Of a stretch of DNA of 64,000 nt, positions 24,343 through 37,328 are shown one piece after another; position 1 is the first letter of the stretch; each line of letters begins with the position of its first letter. A program made the translations under genes and the position numbers. This DNA comes from Acanthosoma haemorrhoidale (lineage: Eukaryota; Arthropoda; Insecta; Hemiptera; Acanthosomatidae), in assembly GCA_930367205.1 (NCBI GenBank), contig OV884011.1, positions 166,040,226 to 166,104,225 on the forward strand, read 5' to 3'. Below the pieces are notes generated by a model. The model had not been told where the DNA came from. It did no database searches and saw nothing but the letters and a program-made list of their open reading frames with translations.

Positions 24343-25227
24343 AAATTGTATAGATGCTCGACTTCAAAATTTTCAATCCTTGTTCAAGTAGGACCCGTAA
24401 GATGGAATGGCAACTAGTAAATGCGGAATGGATCTAGTGATACCTTTCCATAATTACATTCAGGATTTGCCTGATAACTTAAGGCCCTATTCCAACTTCT
24501 GTAGTCCTGGAGTAGTGTCAGTTTTAATTGACAATTTCTGAATCAGTGGGTTCTAATGGTCCGATATTTTGTCTAGAGAGCGTCTGTCTGTATGTTCGGT
24601 TGCTCTTAGTGCTGCACCAGTTATTAGCCTGGATAAACTGTTAACAAATGGAACTGGAACCCTTACAATAATTTAGATATTATTTATTTTATTTTTCCAA
24701 GATGATTTAAATTTTTTTCCAGTTTAAAATAATTTTATTTTTATAACTTACCCACAATCTTAATCTCTATGACGATTAATGAAAAGTAAACAAAAACTAA
24801 TTCATTTGGTTTACACAATTTGAATTGAATATGCATTTAATTGCCTAAACAAATCGATATTTTTGTTTCACCTGGACAGTGAATCTTTAATTCGAAGCAG
24901 ATGAGGCCTAACACCCCACTAAAGACGTTTAAAAATGAGGAAAAAAAACAATGATATTTTTTTCTTAATTATCAATGAATAAATTGTTTCTTTAAACATT
25001 CGTTTGTTGTAAAACATGGTTGTAAAATAAAATAAATAATATCTAAATTTTTGCAAGTGGTCCACTTCAATTTGTGAGCAGTTTATTTGGGCCAGATCAG
25101 TCACAAGTACATAGTATAAAACATAAATTATATACATTTATAAAACAACAGAATAAAACCTAACTACCTTCAACGCTATAATGCAATGATTTGAGAAAGA
25201 ATGGTTTAAACCAGTTTAAAATCTAAT
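24343..25227 (+). repeat. Repeat block D2 carrying a Tc1-type TIR element
   Basis: Second copy of the 20055-20912 block in the same orientation, 4.3 kb away. It is flanked by an imperfect direct repeat followed by A-runs: ATTGGTATCATATTTGACGC at 24303 and ATTGGAATCATATTTGACGC at 25231. D1 lacks these flanks. Confidence 0.9.
24636..25083 (+). mobile_element. Tc1-like MITE in D2
   Basis: Same element as 20339-20753, with left end AACTGTTAACAAATGGAACT, right end TTCAATTTGTGAGCAGTT and TA on each side. Left terminal repeat substitutions indicate age. Noncoding. Confidence 0.8.
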
Positions 25228-25275
25228 CACATTGGAATCATATTTGACGCTTCTGCCAAAAAAAAAAAAAAAAAG

Positions 25276-26269
25276 GAAAAACATGAATGAACTAAATTAT
25301 GAATCACATAAAGCTAACATGTTAAATATGTTAGGATTTGTCTAGATCGCAATAGCTGAAGAAGTGAAGAATGGACTTCGGAAGGCCTCAGTAAAAAGGA
25401 AGATTTGATCGTCGAACAATTAACATTAGTCCACATCTAACTAACTCGTGGCACAAGAATTTCCACCAAATTCTCGTTTCTACCAGGCGTCAGTGTAGCA
25501 GACATTACCGTCGTATGTTTGCATTGGTCATATCCATTAACATGAATAAGTCATTTAATTTATTACTTTTTATTACATTTGTTATCATTTTTGAGTAGGT
25601 TACCAAACATCTTGATTAAATGTACGTATGTTTGACACTTTTTAATAATTAGCACTCGAACAAAACGTCAAAACTGACATGATCGGTACTCTAACCCAAG
25701 ACCTCAAGCCTCCAGCTCAGTCAAATTGTTCTGAAATTCTCAATTATCCAAATATTTCATCTACAAATTGATTAAAGTTGTCTTGCCAACATTACTATCA
25801 TGGCGGAGTGGGGTCGCTATCACAATCAGGTTGGGACCTGTTGTTTTTCACAGTATAAGGTCAGATTTGGCCCCCGTATCACCTCGTTACACTTGTTGCG
25901 TCGTTGCTCTTGAGAAAGGTATGTTCAATAATTATTGTTATAACCATCTTCATTGTTATTTTAAATTTGTTGAAAATCATTCATTTCTTAGGTTAATTAA
26001 TTATTACAGCGCATTATCTTATTTGGATATTACTTGTAGCATTGAAAGTATTAAAAATCTTCGTAATTATTTTTAATTTACATAACTAAGGAAGATGAAT
26101 ATCTACTATTATCTGAGTTCTGATCTTCCCAATAAATACTTTTAATCTGGCTGTTAATTATAAATATTGGTGTGATACCACAACAAAAATTACTGATATA
26201 TGTATATGTTCGGAATTTCACTAAATTACTAGTTGGTAAATTATAATTCTAAATACTTCTTGGGATAAA
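25276..26269. other. Spacer with one possible short exon
   Basis: AT-rich. At 25854-25918 a 65-bp segment lies between a good acceptor (TGTTTTTCACAG) and a good donor (AAAG then GTATGT) and is open in one frame. It encodes about 21 residues that I do not recognize, and no partner exon was found. Confidence 0.25.
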
Positions 26270-27000
26270 ATTTATTATTATTTATTGGGGGCAATAAGTA
26301 ATTGTGATAAATGATCAGATTCACTCGCTCATTCATACTGTATTTACAAACAGCCCAGAAACCTCCCTAATCCACATAGTTGTCACCTCCCTCGCATGCG
26401 AAAGAGGAAGTGGAGTCTTGGGAAGTCCCCTACGCTCCTCCGTCAGCCGCGTCACCGGATACGAGCCAGTGGAGGCTTACCAAGAGCGCGAGAGCCACAG
26501 ACGCTCAGGACATGATTAGGGATACTGGCCATCGCCAGGACTCCCACTGTCACTTATTTATAGCAGGTCCTGAGGCCACTGCCGTTTTAGTCTCCGAGGA
26601 GGATTATAGGGACGAGTGGTGCAGTGCAATGACTGTGCTAGGGAATTAGAGTGGTTGGATAGGCTACTATGGAATTTTCTGAACTTGGAAAGGATGAGTT
26701 CAAGAATGTAGGGTATATTAAGATCGTTATGAAGGGTTTTGTTGCTGACGTAATAAGGGATATTTACTAGTGTTCTTAGGACTTTAGATTGAAAGGATTG
26801 GATACTTGATGTTCGAATTTTTTGCTGACCCCCATAGCTGTATTCCGTACGTCCAAATTAGTTTTGGTATATAAATTAGTAATTTATTTTCTATTAAGAG
26901 ATGTGATCTCCTTCGAAGTTGTCTGTACAGTTGTCCAAAGAGTCTGGTTAGTTCTTGTCTTTTTACGCTTGTTAGTGGGTTTCATGTCGGCCTTTTGTTA
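26270..27000 (-). mobile_element. Jockey-like LINE fragment A7
   Basis: Minus-strand copy spanning ORF2 from a point downstream of the catalytic FADD box (starting in the LTWNPH region) through the 3' UTR. The antisense strand has an intact 89-codon frame (26380-26649), nearly the same as the one opposite A5. ORF2 itself is frameshifted. Confidence 0.9.
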
Positions 27001-27608
27001 GTCAGTAAATTGATTATTTATTTATTATACTGTGGAGAGCGTCAAAGTGCAGATGTTGACATTATGCTTTGTATTATGTATGACGTCTTGGGGCTTCACT
27101 GCACTGTAACGAACAATTGTGGTGATAGTTCTTGACTGTTGACTTGAATTTCTCGGTGTGGTGGTGGCTAGATGGGACAAGTTCTTCACTGCCTGCGGTA
27201 AACCTGCCTCTCTTGGCGATAGCAGAACTGTGAGTTGAGCCGCTATAATATGGTTAGGCTATGACCTCACCAGCGTCCTTGCTGACATCGCTTGCTTTCA
27301 TCCGCTCTCGGATACACTTTCTCTACGTCACCGGTGAAAATATTCCAATTTGTCCCGGTCCTGCTATCCTATTTATAAAAACAAAAACCATGATGAGTAG
27401 CAGCCCGTCAATGCTTCTCATTTCTTTTGAGTGGGGCGGGACGTTCAATTTCTCCTTAAAGTTGTATCATAGTATTAAGTCTCTTTTTTGGAGTATGCCT
27501 TGTACAGCTGCGTTATCTAGAGAGACTTTGTTGTCTTACACCGAGAGTATTCAGCCTTTTCGGGAGATTCCTGTACGCTACATAAGTCGTAACAGGTGGT
27601 TGTGTGTT
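27001..27608. other. Spacer with an unrecognized 120-codon plus frame
   Basis: The frame at 27261-27623 encodes a Ser/Ile/Leu-rich product and runs into LINE A8. I recognize no domain. It may be chance or part of an unknown element. Confidence 0.25.
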
Positions 27609-27914
27609 AAAGACAAGAACTAAACAGACGCTTTGGACAACAGTACAGATTACTTTGAAGGACATCCCGTCTCTCAATAGAAAATAAATTACTAATTACA
27701 AATTTATACTTAAGCCAATCTGGACATACGGAATAGAGCTATGGGGGACAGCAAAGAAGTCGAACATCAGGCGTATCCAATCCTTTCAATCAAACGTCCT
27801 GTGAACAATAGTAAATGCCCCTTACTACGTCAGCAACAAAACTCTTCATAACGATCTTAATATACCCTACATTATTTTTACTGCGCTTCACATCCCTATA
27901 ATCCTCCTTTAGAC
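27609..27914 (+). mobile_element. Jockey-like LINE fragment A8
   Basis: Plus-strand ORF2 segment from RRFGQLY-equivalent sequence to the last codons, with an internal deletion near 27872. The 3' UTR is absent. Confidence 0.85.
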
Positions 27915-29767
<1,853 letters not shown>

Positions 29768-29914
29768 GATTGAGGTGGCAGTGCTGTAGTCTACTTCACT
29801 TCTATCTGATGCAGACCTTATCATCATTATGATGAAAATTGTGCGGAACTTCGATAAATCTCTCGATTTCAACTAGTAACCAAAGATCAGTAGTTTCGCC
29901 GTACTCTTCTTTAA

Positions 29915-30580
29915 GCATACAGAACGATGTCTCTATAACTTTTTGTAATTGCAGTCTAGTAGTCGTTTTTGTGATGGCTGATTTTCGTGAACAGCGCGTG
30001 GCCGTGAAGTTTTGCTTCCTGCTCGGGAGAACTTGTACAGAAACTCTTGAAATGTTAAAATCGGCCTATATGCTATGGGGAAAACTCAAGAGTTGGTTTT
30101 TCCGTTTTAAAAGTGGGGTGCCAATTAATGATCAATCTTCCTCTGGACGGAAGATCGACGACGGACCATAGAAGAAGTTGTGAAGAATTCTGGGGTGTCT
30201 CGGAATTTGGAGGATGAGAAGGTGGCCAAAATAACGCTCACACAGCCCTCCATGTGCGCCGATTTTTGACAAATATTGTAAGACCAATGTGCCCCATCCT
30301 CACAATGCACCCGATCTAGCCCCCTGCGACTTCTTTTTATTTCCCCGAATGAACAGGACATTGAAGGAAAGCGTTTTGGAGACGTTGAAAAAGTAAAGAG
30401 GCGCTGTTTGGAATCACAAAAGAGGAATTTAAAAGAAATTTCGAACGGTGGGATAAAATATAGGATAAGTGTATTGACTCGGATGGGGACTTACTTTGAT
30501 AGAGATTAAAGAGTTTTGGAAGAAAAATTAAATAAATCATTTGCACAAAAATAATTCGGTTTCTGTTGGGTACGCCCTCG
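29915..30580 (+). pseudogene. Mariner transposase J (Mos1/irritans-type), internally deleted
   Basis: The ATG at 29974 begins MADFREQRVAVKFCFLLGRT, a mariner N-terminal helix-turn-helix. Frame pieces then give SWFFRFKSG and a basic linker. After a large deletion comes NAPDLAPCDFFLFPRM, which carries the last catalytic Asp of the DD34D triad, then LKGKRF. The right terminal repeat ends GGGTACGCCCTCG before TA at 30581-30582. The left terminal repeat is missing. This is a third mariner lineage in the window. Confidence 0.85.
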
Positions 30581-30634
30581 TATTAAAACCTTCCTTCGTT
30601 GGAATATTGATATAAGCTAAATGTCATATGAGAT

Positions 30635-31298
30635 ATTGGCTAACGAAGCTCTAGAAATAGAGTTCCATAGTGGCTTACGATGTTCTAGAAATAGAGTTCC
30701 ATAGTGGCTTACGGAGTTCTAGAAATAGAGTTCCATAATAGTTTACGAAGCTCTAGAAATAGAGTTCCATAGTGGCTTACGATGTTCTAGAAATAGAGTT
30801 CCATAGAGGCTTACGAAGTTCTAGAAATAGAGTTACATAATAGTTTACGAAGTTCTAGAAATAGAGTTCCATAGAGGCTTACGAAGTTCTAGAAATAGAG
30901 TTCCACAGTGGCTTACAAAGTTCTAGAAATAGAGTTCCACAGTGGCTTACGAAGTTCTAGAAATAGAGTTCCATAGTGGCTTACGAAGTTCTGGAAATAG
31001 AGTTCCATAGTGGCTTACGAAGTTCTAGAAATAGAGTTCCATAGTGGCTTACGAAGTTCTAGAAATAGAGTTCCATAATAGTTTACGAAGTTCTAGAAAT
31101 AGAGTTCCATAGAGGCTTACGAAGTTCTAGAAATAGAGTTCCACAGTGGCTTACAAAGTTCTAGAAATAGAGTTCCACAGTTGCTTACGAAGTTCTAGAA
31201 ATAGAGTTCCATAGTGGCTTACGAAGTTCTGGAAATAGAGTTCCATAGTGGCTTACGAAGTTCTGGAAATAAAGAGTTTCAGAGGTTAGGCTAACGAA
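30635..31298. repeat. 34-bp minisatellite, 19 units, with TTCTAGAA core
   Basis: Nineteen tandem units of about 34 bp, each containing AGTTCTAGAAATAGAGTTCC and a GGCTTACGA spacer. By my count fourteen cores read TTCTAGAA, two CTCTAGAA and three TTCTGGAA. Units 7-11 repeat as units 14-18 with the same diagnostic variants (period about 238 bp), so a seven-unit higher-order repeat has formed. The last unit decays into single-copy sequence. Confidence 0.97.
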
Positions 31299-32044
31299 AT
31301 AAGAATGTACGGGCAATGGGGGGGGGGTAGAGGAAGAGTTCAATGAAATATTAGCGCCGTATAGAAGGAATTAACTAAGTGGTTTTAGCATCAATGTCTG
31401 GCATTAGAGCCTCCATTATCTTCTAGAGGCCATCTTCATGATCTAGTTAACAACTGAATGCTGAAGAGAAATGGATTTATTTTTAAATGAGGATAGTCCT
31501 GAATGGTGCCTAGTATTTGTAGTTTAAGTGGTAAGTAAACCCCTCACTTAACGTCAGGCTATGATCGGTCCAGTCAGTCTAGGTGAGGGCAATTTTCTTT
31601 ACGGTGGTTTTAAAGAACCGGCCATGACAAACTGTACCTGTTTAGTCCTTATACGAGAAAACTTCCAGCTTCAACTCAACTTATCGTCATTGAGAAACGT
31701 TGCAGTTTTCCCCAAGTTTCTGCTTTAATATTTTTTTTAAATCGTGAAACCGTTTAATGTTCTTAACACGAAACCTTTCCATCTACTGTTTACGTCCGGA
31801 TTCCATTAGTTTCAACAAACAAATCATTATAAGCCCCCACAGTTTAGTTTAGCGAAAGGCATTAGAGGAAATATAAATATTATCCCTATCCACATAAATT
31901 GTAAATATACATGATACTTTAAGATGCTAAGATTAATGTTTATTTTTCAATTGATTCTCTAGATATCTTATGCTGCTTAGTCATTTGGAAGTTAGTTAGT
32001 GCTTGTTGTTTCATATTAAGCTGTTTGACGTAAGTTCTTATATA
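31299..32044. other. No supported feature
   Basis: Spacer with a G8 run near 31320. No gene or shared repeat seen. Confidence 0.4.
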
Positions 32045-32557
32045 TTGAGGTTGGCAAGAAAGTAATTTCGGTTTTTTTAGTGTGAAATAAAACTCAATTT
32101 TTTCTATACAAAAAATGAACTTCAATCAGTAAAATATCTTCCATTCTGTCCGATAATCTTTTGCCACCTTTCTGGTAACTTCGTGATCCCGTGCTCATAG
32201 AACTTCTGGTCCTCAGCAGCAAAAAACTCAACCAAGTTTGATTTGAGGTCATCGCCCTTATTTTTAAAATTTTTACCATTTTTTTTAAACCACCATTATT
32301 TACCAAAATTTTTGTTAAACAAACAACACCATTAACTTCACATATATCTTTGTGAGCCTCAACCGTTGTGTCGAAAATCCCTCACAATGTTACAAATTTT
32401 GCAAAAAAAAATTACACGGAATCTGTTTCTATAGGAACCTAAAGCTATTGACTACCAAATCTCAAAAGAAAAAAATTCTAACATTGGCAAAAGAATAACG
32501 AAACAAGCATAACGCTATCTACTGGTGCAAACTGAAATCACTTTCATGCCAACCCAA
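32045..32557 (-). mobile_element. Mariner G4, complete ends, internally deleted
   Basis: Inverted ends TTGAGGTTGGCAAGAAAGT (left) and CATGCCAACCCAA (right) are flanked by TA at 32043-32044 and 32558-32559. At 513 bp it is under half the usual 1.3 kb of mariner. The minus strand keeps the leader and then the C-terminal DQKFYEHGI and WQKIIGQNGRYFTD segments. The catalytic core is absent, so it could only move if transposase came from elsewhere. Confidence 0.93.
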
Positions 32558-33899
32558 TAATTGCACAATTTTCTATCCAGTTACAACAATATGCTTCGAT
32601 GGCGTTTAATTTGCTTTGATATTAGGTAATTTTAATGCGCACATTGCTCCATGAATACGTCGGCACGCGAGGTTACCTTGCACTCGGCCATATTGTATCC
32701 CATACTGTATCATTGTTTTGTTTTTTAGACGAGCTATCATTACACAGCTCGCGTTACTATCCTTCGCATCGTGTTCCCTTCCAGGTATACTTTTTCTCTT
32801 GAGGAGTTTCAAGGGGAGAAACCAAAGAAGCAGAACCATTTGCCTCTCATACTCTCGAAAGGATAAATATTAAAAATTAAAAAAATAACTTAAGATAATA
32901 ATCAAATACACCCTGAAGAAATTGTTAGCCGAGGTTAAAAAGTCCTGGTCAACAAAAGTTAATTTTACATAGCAAGTAAGGTATAATCGATATATGTCAT
33001 GTTGGAAAAGTTAAACTAACAAAATCAAATCCTTACGAGTTGTCGAAAAGAAAAATAATTATAGAATCGAAAGATATAATCATTATTTGTTAGTTTAGCA
33101 CAACTAAGTTATGTAAGTCTTTTACAACCGTCTTAAGAGTAGTTGTAATCGAAAAGCCATGAAAAGCAATACAAATGTATTACTGTGGTGCCTTCTTGAT
33201 AGGAACAAAAAGTAAAACAATTGAATGCAGGAAACGTAGGACCCATGACGATTAAGTAGGTGGTGAAAACTTTTCGCTAACAATAGCTTGTAGTGACCCA
33301 CCAATCTTCGTCGAGGAACACTTCCTGGCTATTGTGGTGCTAGTGCTGTTTGTCATAGTTTTTGAAATTATGCGGTGTTAACTCCACACTCCCGGATAGC
33401 GGAAGCCCTCTAAGACATGGAGGGGGTTTGGTCAAGCGTGATTCGGAGCGTTTTTTGTTTTCGTTTTAGCCGTCATTCTGTTATCATCGTCGCCTTTTTT
33501 TGACGAATTGTTGGCTGTTGTTTTTTTTTAAACAAAGCTAACAAAAGAAACTTAATCGGTAGATTCCTTGAAGTCGGCGACATTGCAGAAACCGATTATG
33601 CAAAGTACAATAGAATGTAAAAATCAGTTAGAAAGAACTTGAAGAATAACCATTCTTCTCAAAGTCCAATTTTTTCAACATACTTGAAGCAAATGTTGTA
33701 AAAATTACAAGAGTACCTTAGCTTGACTTAGAGAACGTTTAATATTGTAGGTTATTTATCGGGATATTCTCCCTACCTAAATGAATTTCTCTCTTCATGC
33801 AAAACCACAAATAGTGTAAATATCTTTTGACTACAATACAAAATAACTCGCTGAAAAAACAGTATTTATCTCAAAAAGTAGGGGAAAAACTGCCTTCCT
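32558..33899. other. No supported feature
   Basis: AT-rich spacer. Short frames at 32606-32839 and 33122-33304 (minus) have no recognizable content. Confidence 0.4.
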
Positions 33900-34487
33900 T
33901 GGACAACAATTGGTGTCCGAATTGGTTTAAAAAAGATGACCAACGTTCTGGTCGACCTTCTGACGTTGATGATGACAAAATAAAAGCCATAATTGAATCA
34001 AACGGTCATATAACTATGCGAGAGATTGCATAGCAGGTAAATGTGTCACACACAACAATTGAAAATCATATAAGACGTCTTGGACTTGTTAAGAAGTTCG
34101 ATATTTGAGTTCCGCCACGACAATGCGAGGCCTCAGACTTCTTTAGCAACACGTACGAAACTATTGGAGCTTGGTTGGGAAGTAATGTCGCATCCCCCAT
34201 ACACCCCCGACCTTGCACCATGAGATTATTATTTATTTCCAAGTTTACAAAACCTCTGAAATGGTTAAAATTTCAGTAATAACAGTGACCTCAAATAGCA
34301 CTTGGTTGAGTTTTTTGGTTTTAAGGACCAGAAGTTCTATGAGCGCGGGATTACGAAGTTACGAAATGACAAAGTGATGGCAAAAGGTCATCGGAGAGAA
34401 TAGAAGATATTTGACTGATTAAAGTATAGAAAAAATTGAGTTTTATTTCACACTAAAAAATCTAAATTACTTTCTTGCCAACCTCAA
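33900..34487 (+). pseudogene. Mariner transposase fragment G5
   Basis: The plus frame reads KKDDQRSGRPSDVDDDKIKA, then HITMREIA, stop, QVNVSHTTIE, the mariner helix-turn-helix. It then jumps to broken C-terminal pieces and the right terminal repeat (CTTGCCAACCTCAA before TA). The left terminal repeat is absent. Several stops interrupt the frame. Confidence 0.88.
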
Positions 34488-37328
34488 TAGAATTGAATAT
34501 GTTCCGTTTTTTTTCCCTTGGATTGTAAGCTGTAATGTTTCACCTATAAATTTTAACTTTACCATACAGGGTCCTCATAAACATAATATGTTTATCAGCT
34601 GTTGAAGGACCCCCCCCCTTGGACTAGACATTTGGAAAGTCCTGATCTTACCAAGGCAATTTCTTCTTTGACAATCAATTACTAATAAATATATTTCTGG
34701 ACTTACCCACTTATTCATGAGAGCCACAGGTATGTAATGTCATCAAGGGAGCTCTTAGTGCAGCACATCATTAGTCAGTAAATTACACCTACGCCGTCTG
34801 TCAAATCTCTCCGTGCAATTAACACGTCACTTGTAACCGCATAAGGAAGCGCCTCTCCGTTATTCAATATTCAATTAGAAGGAATTAAATAACGTTGATT
34901 ATAAAAACCTGTCCTCTCCAATGTTACAGCTGAAGGTTTTCGGGAACAGTTTCTCCGCCCAATGTCAAATGTCTGTTGTACGAACTTTTAACAAACCCTC
35001 AGACACACTGGATAAGGAGAGGTTCATTAACTTGGCTGACTTGCTGAAAAGTTACCACGCGTGAAAATAAATCTTCGAAATGTCTTGAAGGTCTCCTCGT
35101 AATTATAGGCTTCAAATAAAATAGTAAATGATATTTACAAGCGACCTGTGTTTCAATAATATTTGACCTTAAATGGAATGTTAGTTAATAAAAACTTTGA
35201 TTATAATGTTTCTTATTATAAGAGCTATAAGTTTTCCATTTTCTGTAGAAAGCCTTATGTTTTGTAACAGAAATACGAAGTTCCTGTTGGATGTTTTTTT
35301 TTGTAAATTATCATGCCTGGCCAAAACTTCTTCCGAAACAATAAAATGTGTAAAAATTCTTTCCTTGTGTGACGATTAAACTGTACTGTCTATGCCCTCG
35401 ATGAGTACGGAGTGTAATGGGCGATTATGTTTTCCGAACTGCCTCAGCGTGGCGAGGTGTGCATGTACTGACGGGTCGTCACAAGGGTGCCTAGTTACCC
35501 TAGCCCTAGTGACGAAATGAAGGTTGAATAGGCTATAACCTCGACAATTGCTCTATGAGGGGTCTTACTACTGAACTATCTGACTCCATATCTGATAGGT
35601 ATGTGCCCCGACAGTGCACTATGTTCAAGAGAAGAGGTATATGGTAGGTATTATAGGTGGTCTTGAAATGATCGCGAATGCACACTCGGTATCTAAGGGT
35701 AGGCGAAAACCGTCCGGATCCCGAAGGTGAGTGTTAACCGGAGAGAGGCAGACTATATCGCTGAGGGAGACGCTACTAAGTAAAGTTTGTAGGGCCCCAG
35801 TAGACCGCCGTCCACAAGGAAGAGATCTTTTCCAAGGAGGTGCTATTTTTAGCGAGACGAAGGCAGAGAATTGCACTAGGAAGGTGTGGGGTGTAGCCAA
35901 TGATCTGAGGTCTTATTTAGGCAAATCGCATTCCAGCCAATAAGGTGAGGTTTTATTCTGCCCAATTCGCAAGCCTGGAAGAGGCCAGGGCTGAGCTACA
36001 TAGCTCTGACTTGTCTGCAGCTACGTCTTTTATTGTATACAATATTTACACTAATATGACTTATGGTTTGGTAATATTATTTACATTTGTTTAAATTAAT
36101 TTACAACATATCATAACCAATTTGCAATAGAGTATAGGGTGATTTATCTTATGTAGTTAGCGGTCGCTACCTGTTCACTTGAGTCGCTCTATCTAAGTAT
36201 TTTTTGGGCGTTTTCCGGAATAAATCCTGACTAAATATTAAACTACAATGACAACTCTATAATGATTGGATCATAAATAATGAATAAGGTTTAGTCATCT
36301 TTTAAACCTGCTGACTAACTGACTCTTACTTGGAGGCCTTGGGCAGAGAGTTACAGGCCAGAGATTCCGTACCTTCTCGGCCTACCCCCTCGTCAGTTCC
36401 ACAAGCCGGTACCGTAAGGAAAAGAAGTGGCTGACTCACTTGAGGCCTTGTGGTTCCCCTGGGACATTTCTGTCAGATGGATTACCGTTGGTAAAAGCAT
36501 TTTCGCCCTACTATAATATCAACTTAGAAAGATTGTCTGTCGTATCTGAAATGTATTGTAATGTATTTATATGTTAATTGTATTATATACTTTATAAAAT
36601 ATTATTATTATACTATTATCATGCCCTGAAATAAGATGGTCTGTTTTTAGCTATGATTCTATAACAGAAATAATGAAATATATGTTTACTCCCGAAAAAA
36701 ATCTGGTCGGTTTCCTTTTGGGTTAAGAAACTTTTATTTTCGAATTGGTCCCATTGTTGTTAATAATTATTAACAAAAGAAAAAAATTAAATAACACTTC
36801 ATCGAAGAAGGGATTCTTAAGCTATGTACTCCTAATCCTTTTTCTTGAAACTAATCCTAGTTTGAGGGAGATTTTTGTGTTAAATTCGTTTTAGCATCAT
36901 CTTTCTTGCTGGGAATGCCCCCTAAACAAAAATCAGCAAATATGAGAGAGTTCATAAGTTCAACTTGAAATAAGATGAGAAATTGGGACGAATAATAAAG
37001 ATGTGACAAAAAAGTACGAAATTACAAGGAGGTACGGTATAAACAACAGTAAAAAATAGTGAATCCGTTTTAAAAAAAAAATATAGTGTGTTGCCATCTT
37101 ACTTTTTCACTAATCAGAGATTGGGGACAAGGCTAGGAGTTATAACGAAGGTCCATTGTATTTATTATTTTTCGGTAAGTGATGTGTCAGGTATATATAG
37201 CTCCAACCGACAGGTTTTACGTCTACCCAAAAAACGGTTAAAAGCCCGCTTTGTCGAGTACTGGGAACGTAACCCTCAACATAGTGCATTCGATGTCACT
37301 TTGATCCTTTAAAATATATAGGTTTATA
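34488..37328. other. Long spacer with several GC-richer blocks
   Basis: No gene I can name. At 35620-35945 opposing frames of 91 (minus) and 70 (plus) codons occur in a GC-richer block of unknown origin. A possible unidentified retroelement piece continues to about 36040. At 36300-36500 another GC-richer stretch has no long frame. The 74-codon frame at 37088-37312 is unrecognized. Confidence 0.3.

Noticed and set aside
25798..25830. A-box-like TGGCGGAGTGGG as an RNA polymerase III promoter
   Set aside because: The following GGTTGGGACC does not fit a B-box, and no tRNA fold is possible.
30635..31298. Possible CRISPR array
   Set aside because: The repeats are directly tandem with near-constant spacers, no unique spacers and no cas genes. 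The context is eukaryotic.
30635..31298. CTAGAAATAG resembles part of the engineered Cas9 guide scaffold
   Set aside because: Only 10 bases match, there is no scaffold stem-loop order, and the word belongs to a natural tandem repeat.
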